Of a DNA stretch of 39,836 nt, positions 24,299 through 33,434 are shown piece by piece. The notes beneath the pieces are model-generated. The model saw nothing but the letters and a program-made list of their open reading frames with translations. It did no database searches and was not told the DNA's origin. This DNA is from Alphaproteobacteria bacterium (GTDB lineage Bacteria > Pseudomonadota > Alphaproteobacteria > UBA2966), in NCBI GenBank assembly GCA_018654745.1, contig JABILA010000084.1:1-39836 (forward strand). The letters run 5' to 3'. The translations under genes were made by a program, and so were the position numbers. Positions within the stretch are counted from its first letter, which is position 1. Each line of letters opens with the position of its first letter.

Positions 24299-25537
24299 TT
24301 ACTCCATACCCCGCTGCCACCAGTCTTTTGGCAATACCCGGGCGCCATAGCCCAGACGGTCGTCCAGCCACAGCATGAAGCGGCGCAGGCCAGTGCCCAT
24401 CAGGCGCTGGTACAAGCGCATGGTCCACCTCGAATAGTCCTTGTTGTAGGGACAGGCGCGCATGCAGATGGCGCAGTCAGCCCGCAACTTGGTCCAGTAT
24501 TTGAAACATTTTTCGGCGTTTGACGTCCACTTGGTGACGCCCTTGATCGAAGACCGATTGGGGCCGCCCTCTTCGGGTGGACCTTTTGGCAAGGCCTTGG
24601 GCGGACAGGCATCGGCGCATTTGTTGCAGATGCTACAAAATTCGTGCACGCCGAAGCGTTTGGGTTTGTTGTGCACCAGCGGCAGGTCGGTAAATATCTT
24701 GGAAAATCTGACGCGGGGGCCAAATTCCGGTGTGATGATCATCTGGTTGCGGCCATATTCACCCATACCGGCCTTGATGGCATAAGGGATGCTGAGGGCG
24801 GTATCGTTGGATGAAGCCACAGCCTTGTATCCAAGGCCATGAATAAAGCTGGCAATCGACGTCACAATCGCCGCTTCATGGGAATATTCCCGTCCCGTCG
24901 CTGCCGCTGCCAGGGCAGACGGATAGGCCCGGACCAGTTCGTGATCCATATGGTGGCCCAGCACGATAACTGTCGTCATGCCGGACATATCCACATTGTC
25001 CTTTTCTTCCCGCGTTGGCGTATCGATGCGCGCGGCGTGGGCATAGACCCAGCGGTCATCATAGGCTGTCACGCCGAACAGGTCAGCGCCCAGAAATTTT
25101 GCTACCTGTTTGACCCGCGCCGTTGTTTCAATCTCATTTGGCAGATCGGCTTTGTCGCCTGCCTGGGGCACAAATGTTGCGAAGCTGTCGAGAAATCCCT
25201 CCCGTACACCATCGGCCATGCCCCGGGCGGCATAATCACGCGCCACAGCCCATGAAGAATTCAGCAGGGCAAAATCCCATTGGGTATAACCGTCTCCCTT
25301 GCGGGGGTCGGGGCGTTGCTGGGCGCTGTAAAATGCGACAACGTCGTCACTCATGACGGCTTCATCCCACCAGGCCCGGTTAAAGATATCGTCGCGCTGG
25401 TCATAGCGCTGGAAATTTTCGCTGATTTTGAACCCGGCTTCCCTGTCGCTCGCCAGCGTGGCAGCGTCCGGGGCCTCCGGCCTGTTGGCAGGCCAGTTTG
25501 CAGCGTATCCGGATTCTTCCTTGATATCGTTGGACAT
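24299..25537 (-). CDS. Cytoplasmic reductive-dehalogenase-like iron-sulfur/corrinoid protein
   Basis: RdhA-like protein, 412 residues from MSNDIKEESG. Characteristic segments: REYSHEAAIVTSIASFIHGLGY (Tyr218 may match the catalytic Tyr of PceA by eye alignment), KAGMGEYGRNQMIITPEFGP followed by RVRFSKIFTDLPL, then two 4Fe-4S sites: Cys301/304/307/311 (CSICNKCADACPP) and Cys344/355/358/362 (CAICMRACPY). RdhA enzymes use a cobamide plus two clusters for reductive carbon-halogen cleavage. There is no twin-arginine signal and no RdhB membrane anchor gene adjacent, so this is a soluble form, as in aerobic marine bacteria, but without the C-terminal reductase domain found in some of those. The ATG at 25537 has AGGAG about 11 nt upstream; an in-frame start at 25618 would add 27 unlikely residues. 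QueG is a more distant alternative. Confidence 0.85.
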   Translation of the reverse strand: MSNDIKEESGYAANWPANRPEAPDAATLASDREAGFKISENFQRYDQRDDIFNRAWWDEAVMSDDVVAFYSAQQRPDPRKGDGYTQWDFALLNSSWAVARDYAARGMADGVREGFLDSFATFVPQAGDKADLPNEIETTARVKQVAKFLGADLFGVTAYDDRWVYAHAARIDTPTREEKDNVDMSGMTTVIVLGHHMDHELVRAYPSALAAAATGREYSHEAAIVTSIASFIHGLGYKAVASSNDTALSIPYAIKAGMGEYGRNQMIITPEFGPRVRFSKIFTDLPLVHNKPKRFGVHEFCSICNKCADACPPKALPKGPPEEGGPNRSSIKGVTKWTSNAEKCFKYWTKLRADCAICMRACPYNKDYSRWTMRLYQRLMGTGLRRFMLWLDDRLGYGARVLPKDWWQRGME

Positions 25538-25849
25538 GGAACAGATTACTCCTGGAACATCATGAAGACGTGACAAGGTGCATTTGATTTTCAGAACCAT
25601 AAAATGTGGAATTTTCAATGTGTTAACAAGCTAAAAATCGAAAAGAATTTTTACAGGTTGTCAGAAAATTTTCTATTAACACGATAGCGGGCAACTTGAT
25701 TGCAGTTGCGACAAAGTCGCGAAACAGTATAATCTTATACCAAGGAAACAAAATTTCCCGCTCTCGTTTCAAAATTGACAGAGCCAGACCGGAAACTGAA
25801 AGCAAAGCTTCTTTGATTTCCAGAAAATAAACAGGGAGAACGTCTTAAT
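25538..25849 (+). promoter_or_regulatory. AT-rich divergent region between rdhA-like gene and TRAP operon
   Basis: A 312-bp gap with no credible gene, noticeably more AT-rich than its surroundings. It must carry the promoters of the minus-strand dehalogenase-like gene and the plus-strand dctPQM genes, and contains the sigma70-like element listed separately. I see no long perfect inverted repeat that would mark an operator. Confidence 0.5.
25706..25733 (+). promoter_or_regulatory. Candidate sigma70 promoter for dctPQM
   Basis: TTGCGA (25706-25711), a 16-bp spacer, and a perfect TATAAT (25728-25733). It points toward dctP and would give a 5' leader of about 110 nt. Confidence 0.45.
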
Positions 25850-26863
25850 ATGTCTAAGCCAATTTCAAGGACTCTGAAAACGCTTGCGGGTGTGGCAGCA
25901 TTTGGTGTTGTCGCGTCGTTCGCCAGCCTGACCCAGGCAGCAGAAACCAAGCTGACCATGATCCACCCCTTCCCGGATTTCCTGCAATATACGAAGAACT
26001 GCAAAAATCTGGTTGCTGTCATCAATGAACGTGGCAAGGGTGTGGTGAACATCGAGATGTTGCCTTTCAACTCGATCAAGATGTTCCAGCAACCAGGGGC
26101 TGTCAGCAAGGGTCGCGTTGATCTGGTCTGCACACCTGCAGCATTTTATGCGCGTGGCATTCCTGAAAATGAAGCTGTATCAACAGCATCTTCATCTGCC
26201 ATGCAGGCACGTGCTGCTGGCGGTACCGCCATTCTCGATGGCCTTCACCAGAAGCACTTCAATACCAAATATCTGGGCTGGACGTCTTCGGGTAACCGTT
26301 TTCGCATCTACATGAAAAACGCCCCGAAATTTGGCAGCAATGGTTTGCCTGACTTTGGCGGTGTGAAAATGCGGGACAACCCGATTTATGGTGCGTTCCT
26401 GAAAGCCTTGAAGGCAACGACGCATAACCTGCCTTCATCTGCGGTGTTCTCTGCCCTTGAAAAAGGTGTGGTCGATGCCAGTGCCTGGGCAACCCTGGGT
26501 CTCAAGGGCCTGAAGTGGGACAAGTTCCTGCGCCATGCAGTTGCTGAAGAATTCTACCAGACTGATATCGGCTGGATGATGAACCTTGATAAGTGGAAAT
26601 CACTGAGCCCCGCTGCCCAGAAGCTGATCCAGGATACTGTCATCGAGTTCGAACGCATGAACTATTATATCCTGACTGGTATGGCCGATGGTGAAACAGC
26701 GACGCTGAAAGCGGAAGGTATGAAGTTCCATGCTGTTCCAGCAGCGGCAACGTTCACCAAGATGGCCGTTGATTCTGCCTATGCCCGTATGGACGAGCGT
26801 CTGACCAAAGCCGGTCGCGACAAGTCCAGCATTGCCAAACTTCGGGCTGCATTCCAGCAGTAG
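25850..26863 (+). CDS. dctP: TRAP transporter solute-binding protein (DctP family)
   Basis: Periplasmic TRAP solute receptor, 337 residues. Signal peptide ends near LTQAAETKL (about residue 30). Family signs: MIHPFPDFLQYTKN, GAVSKGRVDLVCTPAAFYARGIPE, the ligand-carboxylate region GVKMRDNPIYGAFLKALKA whose Arg normally clamps the substrate acid group, and SSAVFSALEKGVVDASAWA. Substrates of this family are mostly organic acids; the specific one is unknown. GGGAG lies about 11 nt before the ATG. A terminator separates it from dctQM, so the receptor can be made in excess over the membrane parts. It is divergent from the dehalogenase-like gene. Confidence 0.93.
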   Translation: MSKPISRTLKTLAGVAAFGVVASFASLTQAAETKLTMIHPFPDFLQYTKNCKNLVAVINERGKGVVNIEMLPFNSIKMFQQPGAVSKGRVDLVCTPAAFYARGIPENEAVSTASSSAMQARAAGGTAILDGLHQKHFNTKYLGWTSSGNRFRIYMKNAPKFGSNGLPDFGGVKMRDNPIYGAFLKALKATTHNLPSSAVFSALEKGVVDASAWATLGLKGLKWDKFLRHAVAEEFYQTDIGWMMNLDKWKSLSPAAQKLIQDTVIEFERMNYYILTGMADGETATLKAEGMKFHAVPAAATFTKMAVDSAYARMDERLTKAGRDKSSIAKLRAAFQQ

Positions 26864-26869
26864 ACCATT

Positions 26870-26904
26870 GACGCCCGCCGGTCATACGGCGGGCGTCTCT
26901 TTTT
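26870..26904 (+). terminator. Intrinsic terminator/attenuator between dctP and dctQM
   Basis: GACGCCCGCCG (26870-26880) pairs perfectly with CGGCGGGCGTC (26887-26897) around GTCATA, followed by TCTTTTT. It starts 6 bp after the dctP stop. Partial read-through would give lower expression of the permease genes. Confidence 0.92.
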
Positions 26905-26941
26905 GCCCAAAGACGTAATTAGTCGACGGATAATTCTGAAT

Positions 26942-27529
26942 ATGCTGAGTGTGGTTGACCGCATCTGGGAGAAGGTTTTGTGGTGCCTGATGGCCCTGGC
27001 TTCCCTGTATGTCGGTCTGATAATGGTTGCGATTATCTACATGACGACCAGCCGTGCCATGGGTTGGTCCTACAACGGGCTGACCTTTGTCTTCATCGAA
27101 TATGGCTTCCTATACATCATGTTTCTGGGATCACCCTGGCTGATCCGTACGCGCAGCCACGTCTATATCGAGATGCTGACGGCGGCTGTGCCGGACCCGG
27201 TTCGGGTTGTCCTTTCCCGACTTATTTGTCTTGTCGGTGCGATCGTCTGTTTGATCTGGGCCTGGTACACTTTCCAGATCTTTCTCGAACAGTTTGATGA
27301 TCCCATGGCCTATGATGAACTCCGCGCCCAGTTCGACCTGCGCCTTTGGGTCAGCACTGTTATTTTCCCCATAGGCTTCCTGCTCATGAGTATTGAATTC
27401 TTGCGCTTTGTTTTTACGGCCGAGCCCATGCATACGGGTCATGCAGGTGTTGCCAGTGACCGGGTAGAGCTGGAAGAAACCCGGCGCAATATTGAACAGG
27501 AACAATCAGCATCGGCAGGGCTTCGCTAG
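26942..27529 (+). CDS. dctQ: TRAP transporter small membrane subunit (DctQ family)
   Basis: 195-residue inner-membrane protein from the ATG at 26942; an in-frame TTG 39 bp upstream lies at the terminator tail and is less likely. Four hydrophobic segments are visible, starting at VLWCLMALASLYVGLIMVA, LTFVFIEYGFLYIMFLG, LICLVGAIVCLIWAWY and LWVSTVIFPIGFLLMS, as in DctQ. The conserved SPWLIRTRSHVYIEM loop is present. Its TAG is followed directly by the ATG of dctM. Confidence 0.9.
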   Translation: MLSVVDRIWEKVLWCLMALASLYVGLIMVAIIYMTTSRAMGWSYNGLTFVFIEYGFLYIMFLGSPWLIRTRSHVYIEMLTAAVPDPVRVVLSRLICLVGAIVCLIWAWYTFQIFLEQFDDPMAYDELRAQFDLRLWVSTVIFPIGFLLMSIEFLRFVFTAEPMHTGHAGVASDRVELEETRRNIEQEQSASAGLR

Positions 27530-28939
27530 ATGGAGTGGTACTGGACGCTTTCGCTGCTGCTGGGCTCGATCCTGTTCCTGATGTTCATCGGCTTGCCGGT
27601 GGGCCTCGCCTTCATTCTGGTCAACACGGTTGCGGCGGTGGTCCTGTTTGGCCGATTTGGTGATCTTGATGTCAACATGCTGGAAGGTATTCACCAGCTC
27701 ACAGACAATGCCTTTGCCAATATAACAATCTTTGCCATCGTGCCGATTCCGATGTTCCTGTTGATGGGTGAGATGTTTTTTCATACCGGCCTCGCCAACA
27801 AGATGTTCAATGCCGTTGAACAACTGATGGGCCGGGTGCCAGCGCGTTTGTCTTATGTGACTGTCGCAGGCGGCACGGTATTTGCCACCCTGTCCGGGTC
27901 TTCCATGGGCAGCACGGCCTTGCTTGGCACCTTGATGATCCCCGAGATGTCGGAGCGCGGATACAAGAAAAAAATGTCTATCGGGCCGATCCTGGGTACC
28001 GGTGGTCTGGCCATGTTGATCCCTCCCTCGGCCCTTGCCGTATTGCTGGGGACGTTGGCGGAACTGGATATCGGTCGTTTGCTGATTGCCGGAATTTTGC
28101 CAGGGCTGATCCTGGCCGGATTTTACATCGTCCTGATTTTTGTACAGGCGACTTTGGATAAGGATGCCGCCCCGGCTTACGATGTCGTGCCGGTGCCTCT
28201 GGCAACCCGGATAAAACTTGTGATGACGGATGTTGTGCCAATGATTTCGGTGATCGTCATGGTCATCCTGTTGATCATGTTTGGTATTGCCACACCGTCC
28301 GAATCAGCGGCCTATGGATCACTGGGTGTGATTTTGCTGTCGATGATTTATCTTTTTATAGTGCCTTTGTTGCGCGGTGACACGGCAGCCGCCAAAGCGT
28401 TTTGGCCCCAGTTTACGAAAGCCTTGTGGCGTTCCATGTGGGGTGCCGGGCGGGTGACAGTTATTGCCATTTTCATTTTGTTCGGCTCGTCGCTATTCAG
28501 CAATGTGCTGGCGGCATCCCAGGCCAGCGTCGCCTTGATTGAATGGGTTACCAGCTTTGATGTGTCGGGCTATGCCTTGCTGATGATCATGTTCGGGGTC
28601 TTGCTTTTGCTGGGCATGTTCATGGATCAGTTCGCCATGATGTTGCTGACAGTGCCGATTTTCTTCCCGATTGTTCAGGGCATCGACTTTGGCATGCCCA
28701 TGAATATGCAGATGATCTGGTTTGCCGTCATCATGTTGCTGGCCATGGAGATCAGTTTCACGACGCCCCCCTTCGGCTTGTTATTGTTCGTCATGCAAGG
28801 CGTGGCCCCGCCCGGGACCAGGTTCAGTGAAATCTGTCTGGCGGCATTGCCGTTCATGATGTGCGCCATGTTACTTGTCGCGCTGATCGTGATCTTCCCG
28901 TCGATAGCTCTGTGGCTACCATTCTTTGGCGGAGGTTAG
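27530..28939 (+). CDS. dctM: TRAP transporter large membrane subunit (DctM family)
   Basis: 469-residue inner-membrane transporter that uses an ion gradient to move solute delivered by DctP. It has about a dozen hydrophobic segments. DctM hallmarks: LFLMFIGLPVGLAFILVNT, AIVPIPMFLLMGEMFFHTG, TVFATLSGSSMGSTALLG, LIPPSALAVLLG, and near the end EISFTTPPFGLLLFVMQGVAP. It starts immediately after the dctQ stop. It converges with the EthD-like gene 16 bp downstream. Confidence 0.94.
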   Translation: MEWYWTLSLLLGSILFLMFIGLPVGLAFILVNTVAAVVLFGRFGDLDVNMLEGIHQLTDNAFANITIFAIVPIPMFLLMGEMFFHTGLANKMFNAVEQLMGRVPARLSYVTVAGGTVFATLSGSSMGSTALLGTLMIPEMSERGYKKKMSIGPILGTGGLAMLIPPSALAVLLGTLAELDIGRLLIAGILPGLILAGFYIVLIFVQATLDKDAAPAYDVVPVPLATRIKLVMTDVVPMISVIVMVILLIMFGIATPSESAAYGSLGVILLSMIYLFIVPLLRGDTAAAKAFWPQFTKALWRSMWGAGRVTVIAIFILFGSSLFSNVLAASQASVALIEWVTSFDVSGYALLMIMFGVLLLLGMFMDQFAMMLLTVPIFFPIVQGIDFGMPMNMQMIWFAVIMLLAMEISFTTPPFGLLLFVMQGVAPPGTRFSEICLAALPFMMCAMLLVALIVIFPSIALWLPFFGGG

Positions 28940-28955
28940 CCAGGGGCTAGCCTGT

Positions 28956-29657
28956 TCAGGCAACGTCAAACACCCTTTTACGCAACATGGCAAAATGTGT
29001 GGTCGGGCCGCTGAAGGGCGGGAACCTGGCGAAGTCTTCGCGCATTAAAAGCCGTACATCCGATTTCATCGCTGCGTTGAAACCATCGAGCGAATCAAAA
29101 ACAACCTCGTTGCCAATCATGCAATCCTCGACCGGAACAGTTGTCGGGTTCTGCCAGGGAACCGGCAGATAACAATAGATGTTTCTGATGTTCGGAAACT
29201 TTGCTTCGACCTGCGGATGGTGGGAAACATAAAAATCCGTAAATTCCTTTTCGTTTTCTGCCGGGCGAAAATATCTGACCACATAAGAAAGCGCTGCAGT
29301 GCGTGGCTGCACTTCTGTTCGCCCATCCACAACCTGGTCAATCACGTCGTAAACGCCTTGGGCAGCTTCGCAATTTTCAGGCAACTTTTGTTCAAACAGA
29401 AAACTCGTTTGCAAGCCTTCAGTCTGCAGCAAGTTGTCCAGACTGCTGATGCTATCGAAATCGACCTGGACCATCATCAGGGGACCGGCTCCGTCATCGT
29501 GATAGGGGTCTGATCCTCTCTCGCCGGTAAAAATGTCGATGCCCTGCACACCGGGCTGCCCGGCGATGGCTGGCAGAACATTGTCTCTGAACCAGCCCGG
29601 CATACCAGGGCGTTGTTCTTCCGGGCCGTCGAAAGTTAAAAACCAGGCGATTGTCAT
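28956..29657 (-). CDS. EthD-like dimeric alpha/beta-barrel protein
   Basis: 233-residue soluble protein that looks like two tandem ferredoxin-like (dimeric alpha/beta-barrel) domains. The first half begins WFLTFDGPEEQRPGMPGWF. The second half has the EthD-like pattern VVRYFRPAENEKEFTDFYVSHHPQVEAKFPN, with the His-His-Pro and an aromatic-rich strand. EthD-type proteins occur in degradation clusters for ethers, aromatics and polyketides; activity is usually unproven. The start codon overlaps the stop of the indolepyruvate oxidoreductase by 4 bp (ATGA), so the two proteins are made together. It could be an accessory protein or small-molecule isomerase of that pathway. Confidence 0.72.
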   Translation of the reverse strand: MTIAWFLTFDGPEEQRPGMPGWFRDNVLPAIAGQPGVQGIDIFTGERGSDPYHDDGAGPLMMVQVDFDSISSLDNLLQTEGLQTSFLFEQKLPENCEAAQGVYDVIDQVVDGRTEVQPRTAALSYVVRYFRPAENEKEFTDFYVSHHPQVEAKFPNIRNIYCYLPVPWQNPTTVPVEDCMIGNEVVFDSLDGFNAAMKSDVRLLMREDFARFPPFSGPTTHFAMLRKRVFDVA

Positions 29658-32600
29658 GCGGCTTCCTTTTTTGGATCTGTAAATTCCTGCAGCAATTCGT
29701 CAAGCCGGGTTTGCGCCTCGGTCATGGATTGCTGTTTGACATGGCCATATCCCCGAATGGCCAAAGGCAGTTCGGCAATGGCGATGGCAGTTACAATATT
29801 TTGTTCAGCGAGATCACTTACCAGGGCCGCGATATTCTTTTCATAGTCAGCGATCAGCGCGCGCTCATCCCGTCGTTCCTGTTGGTAACCAAAAACATCT
29901 AATACAGTGCCACGCAGCCCTTTGAAGCGTGACAGCAGACGCAAGGCGGGAAGTATCCAGCTGCCAAATCGTCGCTTGCCACTGGCATTGCCGGGATGCG
30001 CCAGGAAGGGTGGGGCCAGATGCAGGTGCATCTTTGCCTTGCCCTCGAAACGATCCGTCAGGCTTTGTAAAAACACCGGATGGCTCAACAAGCGGGCGAC
30101 TTCATATTCATCCTTGTAAGCCAGAAGCTTGAAATATCCCCGCGCGACGGCCTCACTGAATTCTCCCGCCTGACCGGATAACCGGCTTTCTGCAGTAACT
30201 GCCTGGTCGACAAGTTGGCGATAACGAACCGCCAGCGCCATGTCCTGATAATCCGTTAAAAATGTTTCCCGAAAAGCAATGATGTCCTCAAGGGTTTCGG
30301 GTTCGCTCTCAACGTCTGCCAATCCGGCAGCTTGATAGACGCTGGCCTCATCCGCAATCAACTGGCGACCCCAGCGAAAGGCTGTGAGATTATTGGCAAC
30401 CGCGATACCGTTCAGATTGATGGCGCTTTCCAGGGTTTCAGCGGCCAGGGGAAGTGTGCCGCGCTGGAAGGCCATGCCCAGCAATAACATGTTGGCGTAA
30501 ATACCATCCCCAAACAGACGCTCGGCGAGGACTGTCACATCCTCCAGAATCAGCTGGTCAGGCCCGAAGGTTTCGGCCAGCAGGTTTTCGCCCTCGGCTG
30601 CCGGGAACGGTGCGTCCGGGTCCAGGGCATGGGCGGATGTTGGCTGACGATGGCTGTTCACGATGGCGGTGGCCATGTCCGGTCTGGCGCGCGAGAGTAC
30701 ATCGCTGCCACCGGTCACGATAACATCACCGCCCAGCACCAGCTGCGCCCGGCCCTCGCCAATGCGTGCGGCATGAATGGCACCTTTGTTGCCCAGACGC
30801 ACATGGGTTGTCACGCCGCCACCCTTGCGGGCAAGACCTGTGTTATCCAGAATGGAACAGGCGATGCCTTCCATATGTGCCGCCATGCCGATCAGGGCAC
30901 CGATGGTGATCAGGCCCGTGCCGCCAACTCCTGCAATGACAATATTGTAAACGCCCTTGATGGTTACGACCTCGGGTGCAGGCAGGTCGTCGTTCGGACT
31001 GACGCTACTGACCGGGTCTGGCTTGCGTGGGGTGACGCCTTCAAGAGTCACAAAGCTTGGGCAAAAACCATCTGTACAGGCCTGGTCCATATTGCATGTT
31101 GACTGGTCGATCAGGCGTTTAGGCCCCAATGGTGTCTCTTTCAGATGCACGGCAACGCAGCGGGATTTTGCCGAACAATCGCCGCAGCCTTCGCAGACCA
31201 GATCGTTGATCACGACACGTGGTGCGTTGAATTCATCGGGCTGGCGCTTGCGGTCCCGACGCTTTTCCGTGGCGCATTGCTGATCGAACAGGATGATCGA
31301 TACACCGGGTGTGTCGCGGCATTCCTGCATGACCGCATTCATGTCGTCGCGATCCCGGAACGGCACATTTGGCGGGAAGTCATCGCCGATATGACGGTCA
31401 GGGTCTTCGGCGACAACGGAAATCTTGCGCACACCCTCGCCATACATTTGCCAGGCAATGGCGTTGACGTCGGGCGCACCTTCAACCGGCTGGCCTCCGG
31501 TCATGGCGACGGCGCTGTTGTAAAGAATCTTGTAAGTGATGTTAGACCCGGCGGCGATGGCAGCGCGTATGGCCAGCAGGCCCGAATGGTAATAGGTACC
31601 ATCCCCCATGTTCTGGAAAATATGTTTGCTTTCCACATAGGGTTCGAGGCCGATCCATGTAGCGCCTTCGCCGCCCATCTGACACAGGGTCAGTGTGTTT
31701 GATCCCGGCACCCACATGGACAGGGAATGACAACCAATTCCTGCCATGGCCCGTGAACCATCCGGCAACCGGGTGGATCGGGCATGGGGACAGCCTGCGC
31801 AAAAATAAGGTGTGCGCATGGCCTGAATGGATTTCATCTGAACCTTTTTGGCGCGCGCCACCAAACCAGCAAGATTTTCCTTGATCGTGGCATTGTCTGT
31901 CAGCCGGATCAGACGTTCGCCGATCAGACGTGCCAGTTGTCCGGCGCTGGTTTCACCCGTTGACGGCAACAAGGAGTTACCCAGTTCATCTGATTTGCCG
32001 ACAATGCGGGGCCGGGATTCTTCAGGCCAGTGGAATGCCATATCCTTGAACTGGCTTTCAATGACTGAACGACGCTCTTCAATGACGAACAATTCTTCAA
32101 GCCCGCGGGCGAATTTTTCCGCTCTCTCGTTCTCCAGTGGCCAGACCAGACCGATTTTGTAAACCGTCAAACCAAGTTCTTCAGCCAGGACCTGATCAAT
32201 GCCCAGATCGTCCAGCGCCTGACAGACATCCAGCCAGGATTTGCCGGCCGCTGCAATGCCGATCCGGGCGTGGGTGACAGTATGTGAGATGCGATCAATC
32301 GGGTTGGCTCTGGCAAAGCTGGTGAACGCAGGCAGTTTGATATTCTGGGTGCGGTCATCCTGGCTCCAGCGATTGTCGGGCCAGCGACCATGAACACCAT
32401 CCTGCGGCAGTTCAAAATCTGCGGGTGCTGTGAATTCCGGCAGGCTGTCGGGCAGGTCAATGCTGGCTGTTGTCTCCAGCGTATCCGCCACCATTTTCAT
32501 GCCGACCCACAAGCCGCTGTAGCGTGAGGCAGCATAGCCCATGAGGCCAAATTCAATAATTTCTTCAACATTGGCTGGATACAAAACCGGTATTAACGCG

Positions 32601-33094
32601 CCGATGAAGGCCTGTTCGCACTGGTTGGGAATGGTGGATGAACTGGCACCCGGATCGTCGCCACTTATCGCCAGTACGCCGCCAAACTTTGATGTTCCGG
32701 CCATGTTGGCATGTTTGAGGACATCGCCACTGCGGTCCACGCCCGGATTTTTGCCATACCACAGGCCAAAAACACCGTCATATCTGGCATCCCCGAAAAT
32801 GTCGCTTTGCTGGCTGCCCCAAACGGAAGTTGCGGCCAGGTCTTCGTTCAGACCTGGCTGAAAACGGACGTTCGCCTTTTCGATTTCCAGGCGGGCACTC
32901 CACAAGGCGAAATCCAGGGAACCCAGCGGTGATCCACGGTAGCCGGATACAAAACCCGCCGTATTCAGACCATTGGTTTTGTCCATGTCGGCCTGGGTCA
33001 TCAGCAACCGCACCAACGCCTGAACACCTGTTATGAAAACCGGGTTTGCTTTCAGGTCATATTTGTCGGCGAGAGTTACCGTTCGCTGCGTCAT
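29654..33094 (-). CDS. Fused indolepyruvate ferredoxin oxidoreductase (IorA-IorB type)
   Basis: Single-chain 2-oxoacid oxidoreductase, 1146 residues, converting aryl-pyruvates (indolepyruvate, phenylpyruvate) to aryl-acyl-CoA with ThDP and iron-sulfur clusters. N-terminal alpha-type domain: TAGFVSGYRGSPLGSLD and ISGDDPGASSSTIPNQ. ThDP domain around residue 430-560: FCAGCPHARSTRLPDGSRA and GGEGATWIGLEPY, with QMGGEG at the metal site. Cys-rich cluster near 630: CEGCGDCSAKSRC. Gamma-type domain from about 715: VIAGVGGTGLITIGALIGMAA. The length fits the fused proteobacterial form. No ferredoxin gene adjoins. It would feed aromatic amino acid-derived keto acids into CoA-thioester catabolism. It is coupled to the EthD-like gene downstream. 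Confidence 0.92.
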   Translation of the reverse strand: MTQRTVTLADKYDLKANPVFITGVQALVRLLMTQADMDKTNGLNTAGFVSGYRGSPLGSLDFALWSARLEIEKANVRFQPGLNEDLAATSVWGSQQSDIFGDARYDGVFGLWYGKNPGVDRSGDVLKHANMAGTSKFGGVLAISGDDPGASSSTIPNQCEQAFIGALIPVLYPANVEEIIEFGLMGYAASRYSGLWVGMKMVADTLETTASIDLPDSLPEFTAPADFELPQDGVHGRWPDNRWSQDDRTQNIKLPAFTSFARANPIDRISHTVTHARIGIAAAGKSWLDVCQALDDLGIDQVLAEELGLTVYKIGLVWPLENERAEKFARGLEELFVIEERRSVIESQFKDMAFHWPEESRPRIVGKSDELGNSLLPSTGETSAGQLARLIGERLIRLTDNATIKENLAGLVARAKKVQMKSIQAMRTPYFCAGCPHARSTRLPDGSRAMAGIGCHSLSMWVPGSNTLTLCQMGGEGATWIGLEPYVESKHIFQNMGDGTYYHSGLLAIRAAIAAGSNITYKILYNSAVAMTGGQPVEGAPDVNAIAWQMYGEGVRKISVVAEDPDRHIGDDFPPNVPFRDRDDMNAVMQECRDTPGVSIILFDQQCATEKRRDRKRQPDEFNAPRVVINDLVCEGCGDCSAKSRCVAVHLKETPLGPKRLIDQSTCNMDQACTDGFCPSFVTLEGVTPRKPDPVSSVSPNDDLPAPEVVTIKGVYNIVIAGVGGTGLITIGALIGMAAHMEGIACSILDNTGLARKGGGVTTHVRLGNKGAIHAARIGEGRAQLVLGGDVIVTGGSDVLSRARPDMATAIVNSHRQPTSAHALDPDAPFPAAEGENLLAETFGPDQLILEDVTVLAERLFGDGIYANMLLLGMAFQRGTLPLAAETLESAINLNGIAVANNLTAFRWGRQLIADEASVYQAAGLADVESEPETLEDIIAFRETFLTDYQDMALAVRYRQLVDQAVTAESRLSGQAGEFSEAVARGYFKLLAYKDEYEVARLLSHPVFLQSLTDRFEGKAKMHLHLAPPFLAHPGNASGKRRFGSWILPALRLLSRFKGLRGTVLDVFGYQQERRDERALIADYEKNIAALVSDLAEQNIVTAIAIAELPLAIRGYGHVKQQSMTEAQTRLDELLQEFTDPKKEAA

Positions 33095-33434
33095 ATCCGG
33101 GCCTGTGGGAAAAGATTGTGCCAGAAGGTTAATTCAGGGTCAGGAAACATTAGCGCGAAGAACAATCCTGTAAGATCAAACGTATTTGGAAAATCCAAAC
33201 CGCCTCGGCTCATATCTACACAGTTTTTCAGATGCCTGCTTCAATCCTGTATATCAATAGTAGACCGGAAAACTTTAGTGCGTGCAACAGGTTGCTTGCA
33301 AAGCCAAACCTGGGTCTTTCTCAATGTTTGCTTTGAAAATACCTATGATCCAGGGTTGAAATGTGGCATTTTGATCGGAGGGTTGCGTTGAGGGACGTTG
33401 TCCGGTTTTGGGGTTCTATTCAGGTTCAGGCAGT
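33095..33434 (+). other. Intergenic region upstream of oxidoreductase and small secreted protein
   Basis: A 340-bp divergent gap. It holds a perfect 6-bp inverted repeat TTTGGA-AAA-TCCAAA (33185-33199), and a direct repeat CAATCCTGTA...ATCAA at about 33163-33179 and 33242-33257. No consensus promoter is obvious. The right end contains the leader-like ORF listed next. Confidence 0.4.

Noticed and set aside
24299..25537. Epoxyqueuosine reductase (QueG)
   Set aside because: The GMGEYGR...TPEFGPRVRF pattern, the long N-terminal region and the spacing of the two cluster motifs fit RdhA-like proteins better; QueG C-terminal repeats are not seen.
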